A program made the position numbers and the translations under genes. 64,000 nucleotides of DNA from Thioalkalivibrio sp. K90mix (lineage in GTDB: Bacteria > Pseudomonadota > Gammaproteobacteria > Ectothiorhodospirales > Ectothiorhodospiraceae), in contig NC_013889.1 of the NCBI RefSeq assembly GCF_000025545.1, forward strand, positions 1,853,501 to 1,917,500, read 5' to 3'. The notes beneath the pieces were generated by a model. That model saw nothing but the letters and a program-made list of their open reading frames with translations, had not been told where the DNA came from and did not search any database. Below are positions 1-8,595 of the stretch, in pieces (the first letter of the stretch is position 1; each line of letters starts with the position of its first letter).

Positions 1-1
1 C

Positions 2-1165
2 GAACACCACCCAGGCATCCTGCTGAACGGGCGCAGCGCGTCGGCCCAGACGGCCACCCTGCGCGCAGCCGTGGAGGGCGAGATCGAAGCCGTCCCAGCC
101 CGGATCGGGGCGCGCATGGAGGCTGGCGAAACCCTGTTGCGCATCGACCCGCGCGAGGCGGAACTGCTGCTCGTCCAGCGCACGGCCGAACGCCGTGAGC
201 TCGAGGGCGCAAAAGAGAGCGAGGAGATCCGCGCCCGCTTCGATCGCGAGGCCCTGGTGCGCGAACGCGAACTCCTGGAGATCGCCGAGCGTGGGCTGCG
301 CCGGGCGCAGAACCTGCGCGAACGCGATCTCGGCTCCGAGACCGACGTGGACACAGCCCGGGAGGCCCTGGAACAGGCCAGCCTGACGTTGGACAACCGC
401 GAGCAGGCGATGGCCGATGCCCCGATGCGCATGGCCCAGGCAGAGGCCCGCCTGGAGCGCGCGCGGGCTGCCGAGGATCAGGCGCACATCGATCTCGAGC
501 GCACCACGATCACCGCACCCTTCGATGCCCGGATAGTCGAAGTCGAGGTGGCCGTCGGCGAGCGTGCACGCCCGGGCGACCCGCTGGTGCGCCTGTTCGC
601 GCTCGACGACCTGGAGATTCGCGCCAGCATCCCGGCCTACATCCTCCCGCGCATCGAGGAACTGCTGGACGCGGGCGAGGAGCTGACTGCCCATGCCCGG
701 GTGGGCGGGCGCACGGTGCGCACGGAACTGGCACGCCTGGAAGGCGAGACGCGCGCGGGCGAAGCCGGGACGCGCGGCGTCTTCGAGGTACGCGAGGGTC
801 ATTCGGCGCTGAACCTCAACCGCTTCGTCGAGTTGACGCTCCGCCTGCCGGCCGAGGCCGACAGTGTCGCCGTGCCCTACGAGGCCCTCTACGGCCGCGA
901 CCAGATCTTCCGCGTCGTGGATGACCGCATGCAGTCGCTGCGGGTCGAGCGTCTCGGCGAGTTCGTGACCGACGCCGGGGACGTCCGGGCGCTGATCCGC
1001 CACCCGGATCTGGAGACGGGCGATATCCTGGTCGCCACCCGCCTGCCGAATGCCGTGGACGGGCTGAAGGTCGAGGTCGAGGAGCCCGGCGAACGCCCGG
1101 ACCGCGATGCCGCGATCCCGCGCGCCTCCGACAGCAACGGGGAACAGGACCCGAACGATGACTGA
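2..1165 (+). CDS. RND efflux periplasmic adaptor subunit (HlyD/AcrA family), 5' end cut off
   Basis: Periplasmic membrane-fusion protein that would link an RND pump to an outer-membrane channel. The reading frame is open to the left edge of the window, so the signal peptide or lipobox is missing; an internal GTG at 71 is not the true start. A half lipoyl motif (EGEIEAVPARIGARMEAGETLL) opens the visible part, followed by a long charged coiled-coil hairpin rich in Glu, Arg and Ala, then the second lipoyl half (TITAPFDARIVEVEV) and a beta-barrel. The stop overlaps the start of the pump gene by 8 bases, so the two are translationally coupled. The substrate cannot be read from the sequence. Confidence 0.88.
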   Translation, partial: EHHPGILLNGRSASAQTATLRAAVEGEIEAVPARIGARMEAGETLLRIDPREAELLLVQRTAERRELEGAKESEEIRARFDREALVRERELLEIAERGLRRAQNLRERDLGSETDVDTAREALEQASLTLDNREQAMADAPMRMAQAEARLERARAAEDQAHIDLERTTITAPFDARIVEVEVAVGERARPGDPLVRLFALDDLEIRASIPAYILPRIEELLDAGEELTAHARVGGRTVRTELARLEGETRAGEAGTRGVFEVREGHSALNLNRFVELTLRLPAEADSVAVPYEALYGRDQIFRVVDDRMQSLRVERLGEFVTDAGDVRALIRHPDLETGDILVATRLPNAVDGLKVEVEEPGERPDRDAAIPRASDSNGEQDPNDD

Positions 1166-4100
1166 CGCCGATCCCGGCCAGCGCGCCGGCGACGGCCCGA
1201 ACGAGCGCCCGATGCCCGGCGGGGGATCGCGCGACAACGGCCAGCCACCGCGTGGTCCCATTCAGCTGTTCCTGGAACACCGCCTGGCCGCGAATCTGCT
1301 GATTGCGCTGATGCTGCTGGCCGGGGCGTTCGCGCTGACCAAGCTGAACACCCAGTTCTTCCCGAACTTCGAACTGGACTTCATGATCGTGGAAGTGGTC
1401 TGGAGCGGCGCCAGTGCGGAGGACGTGGAACAGGCGATCATCGATCCCCTGGAGCAGGACCTGCGCACCGTGGACGGCCTGCGCAACATGACCTCGACCT
1501 CTGCGCTGGGCGTCGGCGTGGTCACGCTGGAGTTCGAGGCGGGCACCGACATGACGCGGGCCGCCGAGCAGGTCAACGACCGCGTCGACCAGCAGCGCAA
1601 TCTGCCGGAAGACGCGGAAACCCCGGTGGTCAAACGGATCATCCGCTACGAGCCCGTGGCGCGGCTGCTGATCACCGGCCCGGAAGACCCGCAGCAGCTG
1701 CGCCGGCTGGCCCGGCAGTTCGAACGTGAACTGCTGGATGCCGGGATCGCCCAGATCGAGTTCACCGGGCTGACTGAAGACGAGATGGCCATCCAGGTGC
1801 CGGCGCGCGAGCTCTATCGACTGGACATGACGCTGGACCAGATCGGTGCGCAGATCCGCGAGATGGCGCAGGACTTCCCCGCCGGCTCGGTCGGGCGCGA
1901 CGATACCGCGCGCCAGATTCGCAGCCTGGAGCAGGCCCGCGATGTTGTCGGCTTCGAGCGGCTGATCCTGCGCGGCGACACCGATCTGGGGCGGATCAGG
2001 CTGGGCGATATCGCCGACATCGAACTGCGCCCGCGCGATGGCGAGGTACGCACCCGTGCCAACGGCAAGCCCGCTATCGAGATGCAGCTGCTGCGCTCGG
2101 AGACGGGTGACTCGCTGGAGGCCGCGCGCGTCCTCGAAGACTGGCTGGAGGAGACCAAACCCGCCCTGCCCCCGGGAGTGGATCTCCAGGTGATGGATGC
2201 CTTCTGGGAACTGCTGGCCGAGCGCATCAACCTGCTGCTGAAAAACGGCCTCGGCGGCCTGATGCTGGTGCTGGGGATTCTGTTTTTGTTCCTCAACCGG
2301 CATGTCGCGCTACGCGTGGCGCTGGGCATCCCCATCGCGTTCACCGCCGCGTTTGTCGTGCTGTGGCTGGTGGGCGGCTCGATCAACATGATCTCGCTGT
2401 TCGGCTTCATCATGTCGCTGGGGATCATCGTCGACAACGCGATCGTGGTCTCGGAGCATGCCTACAGCCTGCACCAGCGCGGGCTGGACGCGGGCCGGGC
2501 CGCGCGCGACGGCGCCCGGCGCATGGTCGGTCCGGTGATCGCAGCCTCGCTGACCACGGTCGCCGCCTTCATGCCGCTGATGCTGATCGGCGGGGTGATC
2601 GGAAACATCCTGTTCGACATCCCGCTGGTGGTGATCTGCGTGATCGTGGCGACCCTGCTGATTGCGTTCCTGATCCTGCCGGCCCACCTGAAGGGTGTGA
2701 TGCATCGGCTCAAGGAGCCCGCCCCGAACAGCCTGCGGGCGCGCTTCGACGCCGGCTTCGAACGGCTGAGAAATGGCCCGTTCCGCCGCGCTGTTACGCA
2801 CTCGGTGGACCACGCGGGCGTCACCCTGGCACTGGCCGTGGGCGCGCTGATCCTGGCCATTGGTCTGGCCGCCAGTGGCCGCATCGGCTTCACCTTCTTC
2901 CCCTCGCCCGAGGGCACCATCGTCAACGCCGGGGTGAACTTCGTCGCCGGCACCCCGCCGGAGCGGGTGGAGTCGTTCCTGATCCACGCCGAGCGCGCTC
3001 TTGAGGAGACCGAGGAGGCATTGGGCGGCAACCTCGTGCGCACCTCCGTGACCCGCCTCGGCAAGGGGATCGACCCGGGCGATGGCAATGCGCCCAAGGG
3101 GGAGCAGTTCGGCAACATCCAGGTGGAACTGGTCTCGCCGGAAGAACGGACCGTGCGCAATCGCGAGTTCATCCGCGAATGGGAGGACCGCATCCGCCAG
3201 GCCCCTGGAATCGAGAACTTCTCCATCGACGAGCGCCAGACCGGTCCGCCCGGGCGTGACCTCGATATCCGCCTGACCGGGGACGACCCGCATGTACTGA
3301 AGGAGGCGGCGCTGGAACTGGCCGACATGCTGGACGACTTCCCCGGGACCTTCGCCACCAGCGACGACACCCCGTTCGGGCGCGAGCAGTTCGTATTTCA
3401 GCTGAAGCCCGAGGGCCGCGCGGTCGGGCTGACGACCGAATCGGTCGGGTTGCAGCTGCGCAACGCCTTTGATGGCTACCTCGCCCAGCTCTATCAGGAC
3501 GGGCTGGAGGAAGTGGAGGTTCGCGTACGACTGCCGGATGGCGAGCGCCACCGCAGCGAGAGTCTGGAGCGGCTGAACCTGCGCCTGCCGGACGGGGCCT
3601 TCGTGCCACTGGACGACGTCGTGGAACTGCGTTCACGCCAGGGGTTCGAGACCCTGCGCCACGCCGATACGCGGCTGGCCATTCAGGTCTCGACCGAGGT
3701 GGATCGGGCGGTGAACAACGCCGCCCGTATCCGGGCGGCACTCGAGGACGGGCCGCTGGACGAGCTGGCTGTCCGCTATGGCGTCGAGTACTCCTTCGAA
3801 GGGCGCGCGGCCGACCAGGAAGAGACCTTTGCCGACATGCGGATGGGCCTGCTGCTGGCGCTAGGGCTGATGTACATCGTGCTGGCCTGGGTGTTCGCCT
3901 CCTGGGGCTGGCCGCTGATCGTGATGGCAATCATCCCGTTCGGGATTCTCGGCGCACTGTTCGGGCACTGGGTGATGGGTGTGGAGCTCACCATCCTGTC
4001 ACTGTTCGGCCTGTTCGGACTGACCGGGATCGTGGTCAACAACTCGATCATCCTGGTCAGCTTCTACCAGGGGCTGCGGGAGACCGGACTCGCTCTGCGC

Positions 4101-4352
4101 GAGGCGATCGTAGAGGCCGCCTGTCAGCGCCTGCGTGCGGTCATCCTGACCTCGGTCACCACCATCGCCGGGCTTACACCCCTGCTGTTCGAGCGCTCGG
4201 TGCAGGCCCAGTTCCTGATCCCGATGGCGATCTCGATCGTGTTCGGACTGGCCTTCGCGACCCTGCTGGTGCTGTTCGTGATCCCCGCCCTGCTGCGCCT
4301 GTACGAGGGGCGCTTCGGACGCGCGGAGGCCACCGAGGCACGCGTTTCTTGA
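1158..4352 (+). CDS. RND efflux transporter permease (AcrB/MdtB/HAE-1-like)
   Basis: Proton-driven inner-membrane pump of about 1064 residues, the normal length for the family. The ATG at 1158 overlaps the end of the adaptor gene (ATGACTGA), which is preferred to the longer frame beginning at 1107. After a disordered Pro/Gly-rich N-terminus comes TM1, a large periplasmic loop, a TM2-6 block with the family motif GIIVDNAIVVSEHAY, a second periplasmic domain and a TM8-12 block with the mirrored motif GLTGIVVNNSIILVSFYQGL. The first half-motif has Asp-Asn where many HAE-1 pumps have Asp-Asp. No outer-membrane factor gene follows, so the operon either starts to the left with one or uses a shared TolC. 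Confidence 0.93.
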   Translation: MTDADPGQRAGDGPNERPMPGGGSRDNGQPPRGPIQLFLEHRLAANLLIALMLLAGAFALTKLNTQFFPNFELDFMIVEVVWSGASAEDVEQAIIDPLEQDLRTVDGLRNMTSTSALGVGVVTLEFEAGTDMTRAAEQVNDRVDQQRNLPEDAETPVVKRIIRYEPVARLLITGPEDPQQLRRLARQFERELLDAGIAQIEFTGLTEDEMAIQVPARELYRLDMTLDQIGAQIREMAQDFPAGSVGRDDTARQIRSLEQARDVVGFERLILRGDTDLGRIRLGDIADIELRPRDGEVRTRANGKPAIEMQLLRSETGDSLEAARVLEDWLEETKPALPPGVDLQVMDAFWELLAERINLLLKNGLGGLMLVLGILFLFLNRHVALRVALGIPIAFTAAFVVLWLVGGSINMISLFGFIMSLGIIVDNAIVVSEHAYSLHQRGLDAGRAARDGARRMVGPVIAASLTTVAAFMPLMLIGGVIGNILFDIPLVVICVIVATLLIAFLILPAHLKGVMHRLKEPAPNSLRARFDAGFERLRNGPFRRAVTHSVDHAGVTLALAVGALILAIGLAASGRIGFTFFPSPEGTIVNAGVNFVAGTPPERVESFLIHAERALEETEEALGGNLVRTSVTRLGKGIDPGDGNAPKGEQFGNIQVELVSPEERTVRNREFIREWEDRIRQAPGIENFSIDERQTGPPGRDLDIRLTGDDPHVLKEAALELADMLDDFPGTFATSDDTPFGREQFVFQLKPEGRAVGLTTESVGLQLRNAFDGYLAQLYQDGLEEVEVRVRLPDGERHRSESLERLNLRLPDGAFVPLDDVVELRSRQGFETLRHADTRLAIQVSTEVDRAVNNAARIRAALEDGPLDELAVRYGVEYSFEGRAADQEETFADMRMGLLLALGLMYIVLAWVFASWGWPLIVMAIIPFGILGALFGHWVMGVELTILSLFGLFGLTGIVVNNSIILVSFYQGLRETGLALREAIVEAACQRLRAVILTSVTTIAGLTPLLFERSVQAQFLIPMAISIVFGLAFATLLVLFVIPALLRLYEGRFGRAEATEARVS

Positions 4353-4443
4353 TTCTCGCTCGCCAGCGAGTAAACTTCCGGCGCCACGAATTCCGTTTCA
4401 CCGGGGCCTGGCCCCGGCAATCCAAACGTCCCAGGAGATAGGC

Positions 4444-4881
4444 ATGGCTGGACATTTCCCGTTTGCTGGTAAGCGCGGCACGCGCTACGGCCTCGCCCCG
4501 CGCGGCACCATCGCCGCCTTTTTCGAAAACCACGGGTTCAACGAGGACCTGCAGGAGAAGTACTACAAGTGGTGGTACGACTGGGCCAAGGACTTCGTCG
4601 AGAAGGACGCCGATCTCTCCTACACCATGATCACCAAGTTCGACAGCTATCCGATGGGCACCCATGCCCACCACTCGTTCCATCTGAACGGCAAGTACTG
4701 GCCGAGCTGCCTGGACGAGCTGGGCTCGTTCATCCGCGACGTCATCTTCCCGAAGATGGACGAAAAGGCGATGCACGATCTCGAAGAGAAGCACGCCAAA
4801 ATGATCAAGGACCTGGAGAAGGAAGCCGAGTCCAACCCGCGCGAAGCGGCCCCGGACGTCGGTCTGTTCCGCCACGTCTGA
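4444..4881 (+). CDS. conserved hypothetical protein rich in His, Trp and Tyr
   Basis: I do not recognise this 145-residue soluble protein. The start is well supported by an AGGAG seven to eight bases upstream, and a strong terminator follows the stop, so it is a single-gene transcript. The N-terminal half is aromatic (KYYKWWYDWAKDF) and the centre carries a His-rich stretch (GTHAHHSFHLNGKYW) that could bind metal; the C-terminus is a charged helix (DEKAMHDLEEKHAKMIKDLEKEAE). There is no signal peptide or membrane segment. Its good ribosome binding site, private terminator and even codon use suggest real and possibly abundant expression. Function unknown. Confidence 0.8.
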   Translation: MAGHFPFAGKRGTRYGLAPRGTIAAFFENHGFNEDLQEKYYKWWYDWAKDFVEKDADLSYTMITKFDSYPMGTHAHHSFHLNGKYWPSCLDELGSFIRDVIFPKMDEKAMHDLEEKHAKMIKDLEKEAESNPREAAPDVGLFRHV

Positions 4882-4902
4882 TCGGCAGCCTTGCCGCAGC
4901 AT

Positions 4903-4932
4903 CCGGCCCCGCCCTGCGGGGCCGGTTTGTTT
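4903..4932 (+). terminator. Rho-independent terminator of the gene at 4444
   Basis: Perfect 10-bp stem CCGGCCCCGC / GCGGGGCCGG with a CCT loop, followed by TTTGTTT. It starts 21 bases after the stop codon and ends directly at a copy of the dispersed GGGAAACACTGATT repeat. Confidence 0.85.
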
Positions 4933-4950
4933 AGGGAAACACTGATTAAT
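4931..4950 (+). repeat. dispersed terminal-repeat-like sequence overlapping the nth start
   Basis: TTAGGGAAACACTGATTAAT is a variant of the ends of the 318-bp element at 6047-6364. Its last bases form the start of the nth ATG, so the remnant supplies the immediate 5' leader of nth. Confidence 0.55.
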
Positions 4951-5596
4951 GAACGCCGCGAAGCGTGAAGCCATCTTCGAACGCCTGAAGGCGGCGAACC
5001 CCGAGCCGACCACCGAGCTCGAATACAACACGCCCTTCGAACTTTTGATCGCAGTCATCCTGTCGGCCCAGGCCACGGATGTCGGCGTGAACAAGGCCAC
5101 CCGCCGCCTCTACCCCGCCGCCAACACGCCCGAGGCGATCCTCGCGCTGGGGCTGGACGGGTTAAAGGAACACATCAAGACCATCGGCCTGTACAACGCC
5201 AAGGCCGAGAACGTGATCAAGACCTGCCGCATCCTGGTCGACCAGCACGGCGGCGAGGTTCCGCGCGACCGCAAGTCGCTGGAGGCCCTGCCGGGGGTGG
5301 GCCGCAAGACCGCGAACGTCGTCCTGAATACCGCCTTCGGCGTACCCACCATCGCGGTGGACACCCACATCTTCCGGGTCGCCAACCGCACCGGACTGGC
5401 GCCCGGCAAGAACGTGCTGGAGGTCGAGAAGCGGCTGATGCGGCTGACGCCAAAGCCCTATTTGCAGGACGCCCACCACTGGCTGATCCTGCACGGACGC
5501 TATGTCTGCAAGGCGCGCAAGCCCGAATGCTGGCGCTGTCCGATCGAGGACCTGTGCGAATACAAGGCGAAGACGCCGCCACCCATCGGCGCCTGA
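4949..5596 (+). CDS. nth: endonuclease III (DNA glycosylase/AP lyase)
   Basis: Base-excision repair enzyme that removes oxidised pyrimidines and cuts the abasic site. At 215 residues it has the normal length. The helix-hairpin-helix LPGVGRKTANVVL carries the catalytic Lys, VDTHIFRVANR carries the catalytic Asp, and the C-terminus has the four-cysteine [4Fe-4S] pattern C-x6-C-x2-C-x5-C (CKARKPECWRCPIEDLC). In many gammaproteobacteria nth sits at the end of rnfABCDGE; here the rnf operon is 50 kb away. The start codon lies in a repeat remnant with only a weak AGGGA upstream. A DUF1841 gene follows 28 bases later, probably in the same transcript. Confidence 0.95.
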   Translation: MNAAKREAIFERLKAANPEPTTELEYNTPFELLIAVILSAQATDVGVNKATRRLYPAANTPEAILALGLDGLKEHIKTIGLYNAKAENVIKTCRILVDQHGGEVPRDRKSLEALPGVGRKTANVVLNTAFGVPTIAVDTHIFRVANRTGLAPGKNVLEVEKRLMRLTPKPYLQDAHHWLILHGRYVCKARKPECWRCPIEDLCEYKAKTPPPIGA

Positions 5597-5624
5597 CCAC
5601 CCCCATACCTTCGAGGAACACCCC

Positions 5625-6050
5625 ATGTACGGCAACCGCGACCAGATCCGCACCCAGTTCGTCGACGCCTGGCACAAGGCGCAGGCCGGCGAGACGCTGA
5701 CCGACCTGGAACAGCAGCTGGTGGACGTGATCTCAGAACACCCCGAGTACCACGAATTCATCAAGGACCGCGAGACCGCGCTGACTGGCGAATTCCCGCC
5801 GGAGCTGGGCACCTCCAACCCGTTCCTGCACATGGCGATGCATCTGAGCCTGCGCGATCAGGCGCGCACCGACCGCCCCGCCGGCATCCAGGCCGCACAC
5901 GCGAGCCTGTGCGCCCGCTTTGGCGTGATGGATGCCGAGCACCGGATGATGGAATGCCTGGGCCAGGCCCTGTGGGAGGCCCAGCGCAACAACACGCCGC
6001 CGGACCAGAATGCCTACCTCGAGTGCATCCAGCGCCTCGCAGCGCGCTAG
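5625..6050 (+). CDS. DUF1841 family protein
   Basis: A 141-residue cytoplasmic helical protein of the proteobacterial DUF1841 family, function unknown. The start MYGNRDQIRTQFVDAW is typical; the frame open upstream overlaps nth and is not used. Conserved family features are HPEYH near residue 40 and NPFLHMAMHLSLRDQ. Genes of this family are often found next to nth, as here, which hints at a shared transcript but not at a function. The TAG stop is the last three bases of the CTAG at the left end of the MITE-like element, so insertion of the element may have set or trimmed the C-terminus. Confidence 0.88.
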   Translation: MYGNRDQIRTQFVDAWHKAQAGETLTDLEQQLVDVISEHPEYHEFIKDRETALTGEFPPELGTSNPFLHMAMHLSLRDQARTDRPAGIQAAHASLCARFGVMDAEHRMMECLGQALWEAQRNNTPPDQNAYLECIQRLAAR

Positions 6051-6364
6051 GGAGACGCTGATTGAATCGCACGTCCGCGTTGGTGCCCCCTGTTTTCCGA
6101 GACAAGGCGCCTCTGGCAGCGGGTAGTGGTTCTACCCGCCCGTTCTTGATGGATTCGGGGCGCAACGCAGGATCGGGGAACAGGGGGCGCCAACCCCACA
6201 AGCCATTGAAAGCAGGGGCTCGGCCGCCCGTTGTTATCAAGAACGGGCGCGCGCACAGCGTTGCGGTTCCCTTGTGCAGAATGACTGCACGGCAGTCACC
6301 GCGCCTTGTTCGCACGCAAAAGCGACTCGAGCGCGGACGCGCGATTCAATCAGCGTCTCCCTAG
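6047..6364. mobile_element. 318-bp MITE-like element with about 33-bp terminal inverted repeats and CTAG ends
   Basis: The ends are inverted copies of CTAGGGAGACGCTGATTGAA continuing to about 33 bp (6047-6079 and 6332-6364), with one mismatch. Both ends carry CTAG, which could be a 4-bp target duplication of the type made by IS5-family or related DDE transposases. The inside holds two further nested inverted repeats: GCCCGTTCTTGAT near 6139 pairs with ATCAAGAACGGGC near 6236, and a GTGCCCCCTGTTTTCC segment pairs with the GGGGAACAGGGGGCGCC segment near 6176. The whole could fold into one long hairpin. It has no transposase gene, so it would be non-autonomous. It fills the gap between the stops of two convergent genes. 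Confidence 0.8.
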
Positions 6365-6379
6365 GGAAACGCTGGTCTA
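6361..6379 (-). repeat. second element end abutting the MITE, supplying a stop codon
   Basis: CTAGGGAAACGCTGGTCTA continues outward from the right CTAG of the 318-bp element, so two ends face away from one shared CTAG. The final CTA is the TAG stop, read on the minus strand, of the hypothetical gene at 6377-6826. Confidence 0.5.
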
Positions 6380-6826
6380 ACGCGAGAACAGGCGCTGCCA
6401 CCAGCGCCGGCGGCTGCCGGTCGGGGGGATCGCGGCCTGCAGGTCCACCGGTGGGACCCGCGAGAGCACCCAGCCGGGCAGTATCCTCAGCCCCGAGGAG
6501 CCACAACTGGCCCCCAGGTGGTTCGGGTCGAAGATCTTCACAAAGCTTGGGGCATCACGATCGTCGACATAGACGATGCCGCAGTAATCCTCGTCATGAT
6601 CCTGCCGCAGCAAGTGATCGACCTCCTCCAGGAAACGCCGAAAGTCCTCCGCCGAGACCGGCGCCTGCGGCACTGCATCGCCCACGGCATAGATGTACCA
6701 GTGATCGTCCGCCTGTTCGCGCAGCCGGGCCCACACGGCATCCAGGTCATTCCAGTGCAGCACACCGGTACTGCCCGCCTGAAAGCGCTTGAGAAACTCG
6801 GGTTCGAGGGCGGACGGGGCGGACAT
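6377..6826 (-). CDS. conserved hypothetical protein, 149 residues
   Basis: I do not recognise a named domain. The protein is soluble with no signal peptide. It has aromatic motifs (HWNDLDAVW, DDHWYIYAVGD), a central DYCGIVYVDDRDAPSFVKIFDP strand-rich block and a GASCGSSG segment, and it ends in a basic tail (GSRRRWWQRLFSR). The SPS-like alternation and the IVYVDD...KIFDP block look like a small alpha/beta fold. Its stop lies in a repeat remnant next to the MITE-like element, so the basic tail could be a late addition. It is convergent with DUF1841 and divergent from the SRPBCC gene at 6940. Confidence 0.7.
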   Translation of the reverse strand: MSAPSALEPEFLKRFQAGSTGVLHWNDLDAVWARLREQADDHWYIYAVGDAVPQAPVSAEDFRRFLEEVDHLLRQDHDEDYCGIVYVDDRDAPSFVKIFDPNHLGASCGSSGLRILPGWVLSRVPPVDLQAAIPPTGSRRRWWQRLFSR

Positions 6827-6939
6827 CGCGGTAACCGGTAGGGGTGAATCGTCATCGTAGCCCGCCGTCGACTCCCTTGCATGGAACCCACGGCCTGCGC
6901 GAGCCTCTGAACAGCAACACTCTTCCCAACGCCCGGACG

Positions 6940-7374
6940 ATGCGTCAGCTCACTCACAATACCTCTCTGCACGCGGAACCGGAGCAGGTCTTCGACCTGT
7001 TGAGCCACGTGCCCAACTTTGTCGATCTGTGCGACAACGTCGAGCATATCGAACCGCTGGGGGACGCGCGCTACCGCTGGACCATCCGCGCGGCGGGGAT
7101 GAAGCTGCATTTCGATGTGGAGGTCTGCGAGGCCGCGCGTCCGGAGTATTTCGCCTGGCGCTCGATCCGCGGCATCCAGAATCGGGGCAGCTACCGCCTG
7201 AGCCCCGGCGAGCCTGGCCACACGCAGGTGGCGTTCGAGCTGCAATACCGCCTGGGCAGCCCGCTGCTGGAGGCCGCGGTGCGCCGCGCCGCGCACTCGC
7301 TGGTCGAACGCGTCTCCGGTCAGTTAATGACCCGGGTGCAACACCGGCTCGATGTCGAGAACGGTCGCTCCTGA
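6940..7374 (+). CDS. SRPBCC (START/Bet v1-like) family protein
   Basis: A 144-residue protein with the SRPBCC ligand-pocket layout: the N-terminal strand and helix (HAEPEQVFDLLSHVPNFVDL), a beta-sheet core (RYRWTIRAAGMKLHFDVEV), then TQVAFELQYRL and a long C-terminal helix (LVERVSGQLMTRVQHRL). It resembles the polyketide-cyclase/RatA-like group, which binds lipids or quinones, but no ligand can be named. The start at 6940 gives the natural N-terminus; the frame stays open to 6844, but that extension has no domain. It is convergent with the MFS gene that ends 18 bases later. Confidence 0.75.
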   Translation: MRQLTHNTSLHAEPEQVFDLLSHVPNFVDLCDNVEHIEPLGDARYRWTIRAAGMKLHFDVEVCEAARPEYFAWRSIRGIQNRGSYRLSPGEPGHTQVAFELQYRLGSPLLEAAVRRAAHSLVERVSGQLMTRVQHRLDVENGRS

Positions 7375-7392
7375 CGCTTCAAGCCGGGCGGC

Positions 7393-8550
7393 CTATGGCG
7401 TACGCACCGGTGTCCTGTGGCGCCACTCCCCGTATACCGACGCCAGCACACCAGCCGCCGCCAGACATGCCGCGAACACATAGACCGAGGCCGGGCTGAT
7501 GCCGTCCCAGAGATAGCCCGCGACCAGGCTCCCCGCCGCACCCCCCATCCCGAATGCCAGGGAGGAATACAGGGCCTGCCCGCGCCCTTGTAGCCGCCCG
7601 GGGAAGAAGTAATGGATCAGCGAGATGGCGGCGGCGTGATAGACGCCGTAGCTCGCCGCATGCAGGGCCTGGATGAACAACAGCATGGGCAACGAGTCGG
7701 GGATCGCGGCCAGGAGCCCCCAGCGCAGGGTGGTCAGCACCAGCGCCACCGACACCAGGAACCAGGCGCCGAAGCGCAGGATCAGCCTCGGCATCAGCAG
7801 GAACAGCACCACCTCCGCCGCCACCCCGAGCGCCCACAGCTGGCCGGCCACCGCCCGCGAGAACCCGGCCTCCTCCAGGTACAGCGTGAAGAACGCGTAG
7901 TACGGCCCGTGGCTCGCCTGCATGAAAAAGCAGGCCGCAAACAGCGCGATCACCTCGGGCCGCTTGAGTACCGCGACCAGCGCCGGGACGTTGTTGTCCT
8001 GTTCCAGGTCGCGCACGGGCTCGCGCACCCAGAGCGTCGCCAGCCAGAGGGCTGCGAAGATCCCGAGCACGATCCAGGGCAGCCAGGCGATGTCGATATG
8101 GTCGAAGGCCCAGCCCAGCAGCGCGACCGCGACGATAAACCCGACCGACCCCCACAGCCGCACCAGCGCGTAGCGATGGGCATCGCAACCCAGGGTACGC
8201 ATCGTGGTCGCCTCGAACTGCGGGAGGATTGCATTCCAGAAGAAGCTGAAGGCCGCCATCACCACGGCCAGCCACCAGTAGCCGGTGTACAGCAGTACCC
8301 CGGCAAAGGCGATCACTCCGCCAAACGCTCCCCAGCGTGTAATCGGCATGTGCGCGCCGGCGCGGTCGGCCAGCCAGCCCCAGACGTTGGGTGCAATGAT
8401 CTTGGTGGCGAGCACGATCGCCATCAACTCGCCGATCTGCGATCCGCTAAAACCGGCCTCGGACAGATACGGGCCCCAGAACGGCATGAACGCGCCGAGG
8501 CTGGCGAAATAGAAGAAGTAGACCGTGGAAAGGCGCGCGCTGGGGATCAC
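7393..8550 (-). CDS. MFS transporter of the HcaT-like (MFS_1_like) family
   Basis: A 385-residue inner-membrane protein with about 12 membrane segments. The N-terminal motif (STVYFFYFASLGAFMPFWGPYL) and the WLADRAGAH loop between TM2 and TM3 are typical of the 3-phenylpropionate/sugar-like MFS branch that includes HcaT and YwbF. Its substrate is unknown. It lies 45 bases downstream of aroC on the same strand and may share its transcript. Nothing nearby points to aromatic acid catabolism, so an HcaT function should not be assumed. Confidence 0.85.
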   Translation of the reverse strand: MIPSARLSTVYFFYFASLGAFMPFWGPYLSEAGFSGSQIGELMAIVLATKIIAPNVWGWLADRAGAHMPITRWGAFGGVIAFAGVLLYTGYWWLAVVMAAFSFFWNAILPQFEATTMRTLGCDAHRYALVRLWGSVGFIVAVALLGWAFDHIDIAWLPWIVLGIFAALWLATLWVREPVRDLEQDNNVPALVAVLKRPEVIALFAACFFMQASHGPYYAFFTLYLEEAGFSRAVAGQLWALGVAAEVVLFLLMPRLILRFGAWFLVSVALVLTTLRWGLLAAIPDSLPMLLFIQALHAASYGVYHAAAISLIHYFFPGRLQGRGQALYSSLAFGMGGAAGSLVAGYLWDGISPASVYVFAACLAAAGVLASVYGEWRHRTPVRTP

Positions 8551-8595
8551 CGGAACAGGCCTCCGGCGATGCGGGCACGGCGGTACGCGCCCATA

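Noticed and set aside
816-2303. A 495-codon minus-strand frame opposite the RND genes
   Set aside because: Antisense shadow; Gln/His/Arg-rich translation without conserved motifs.
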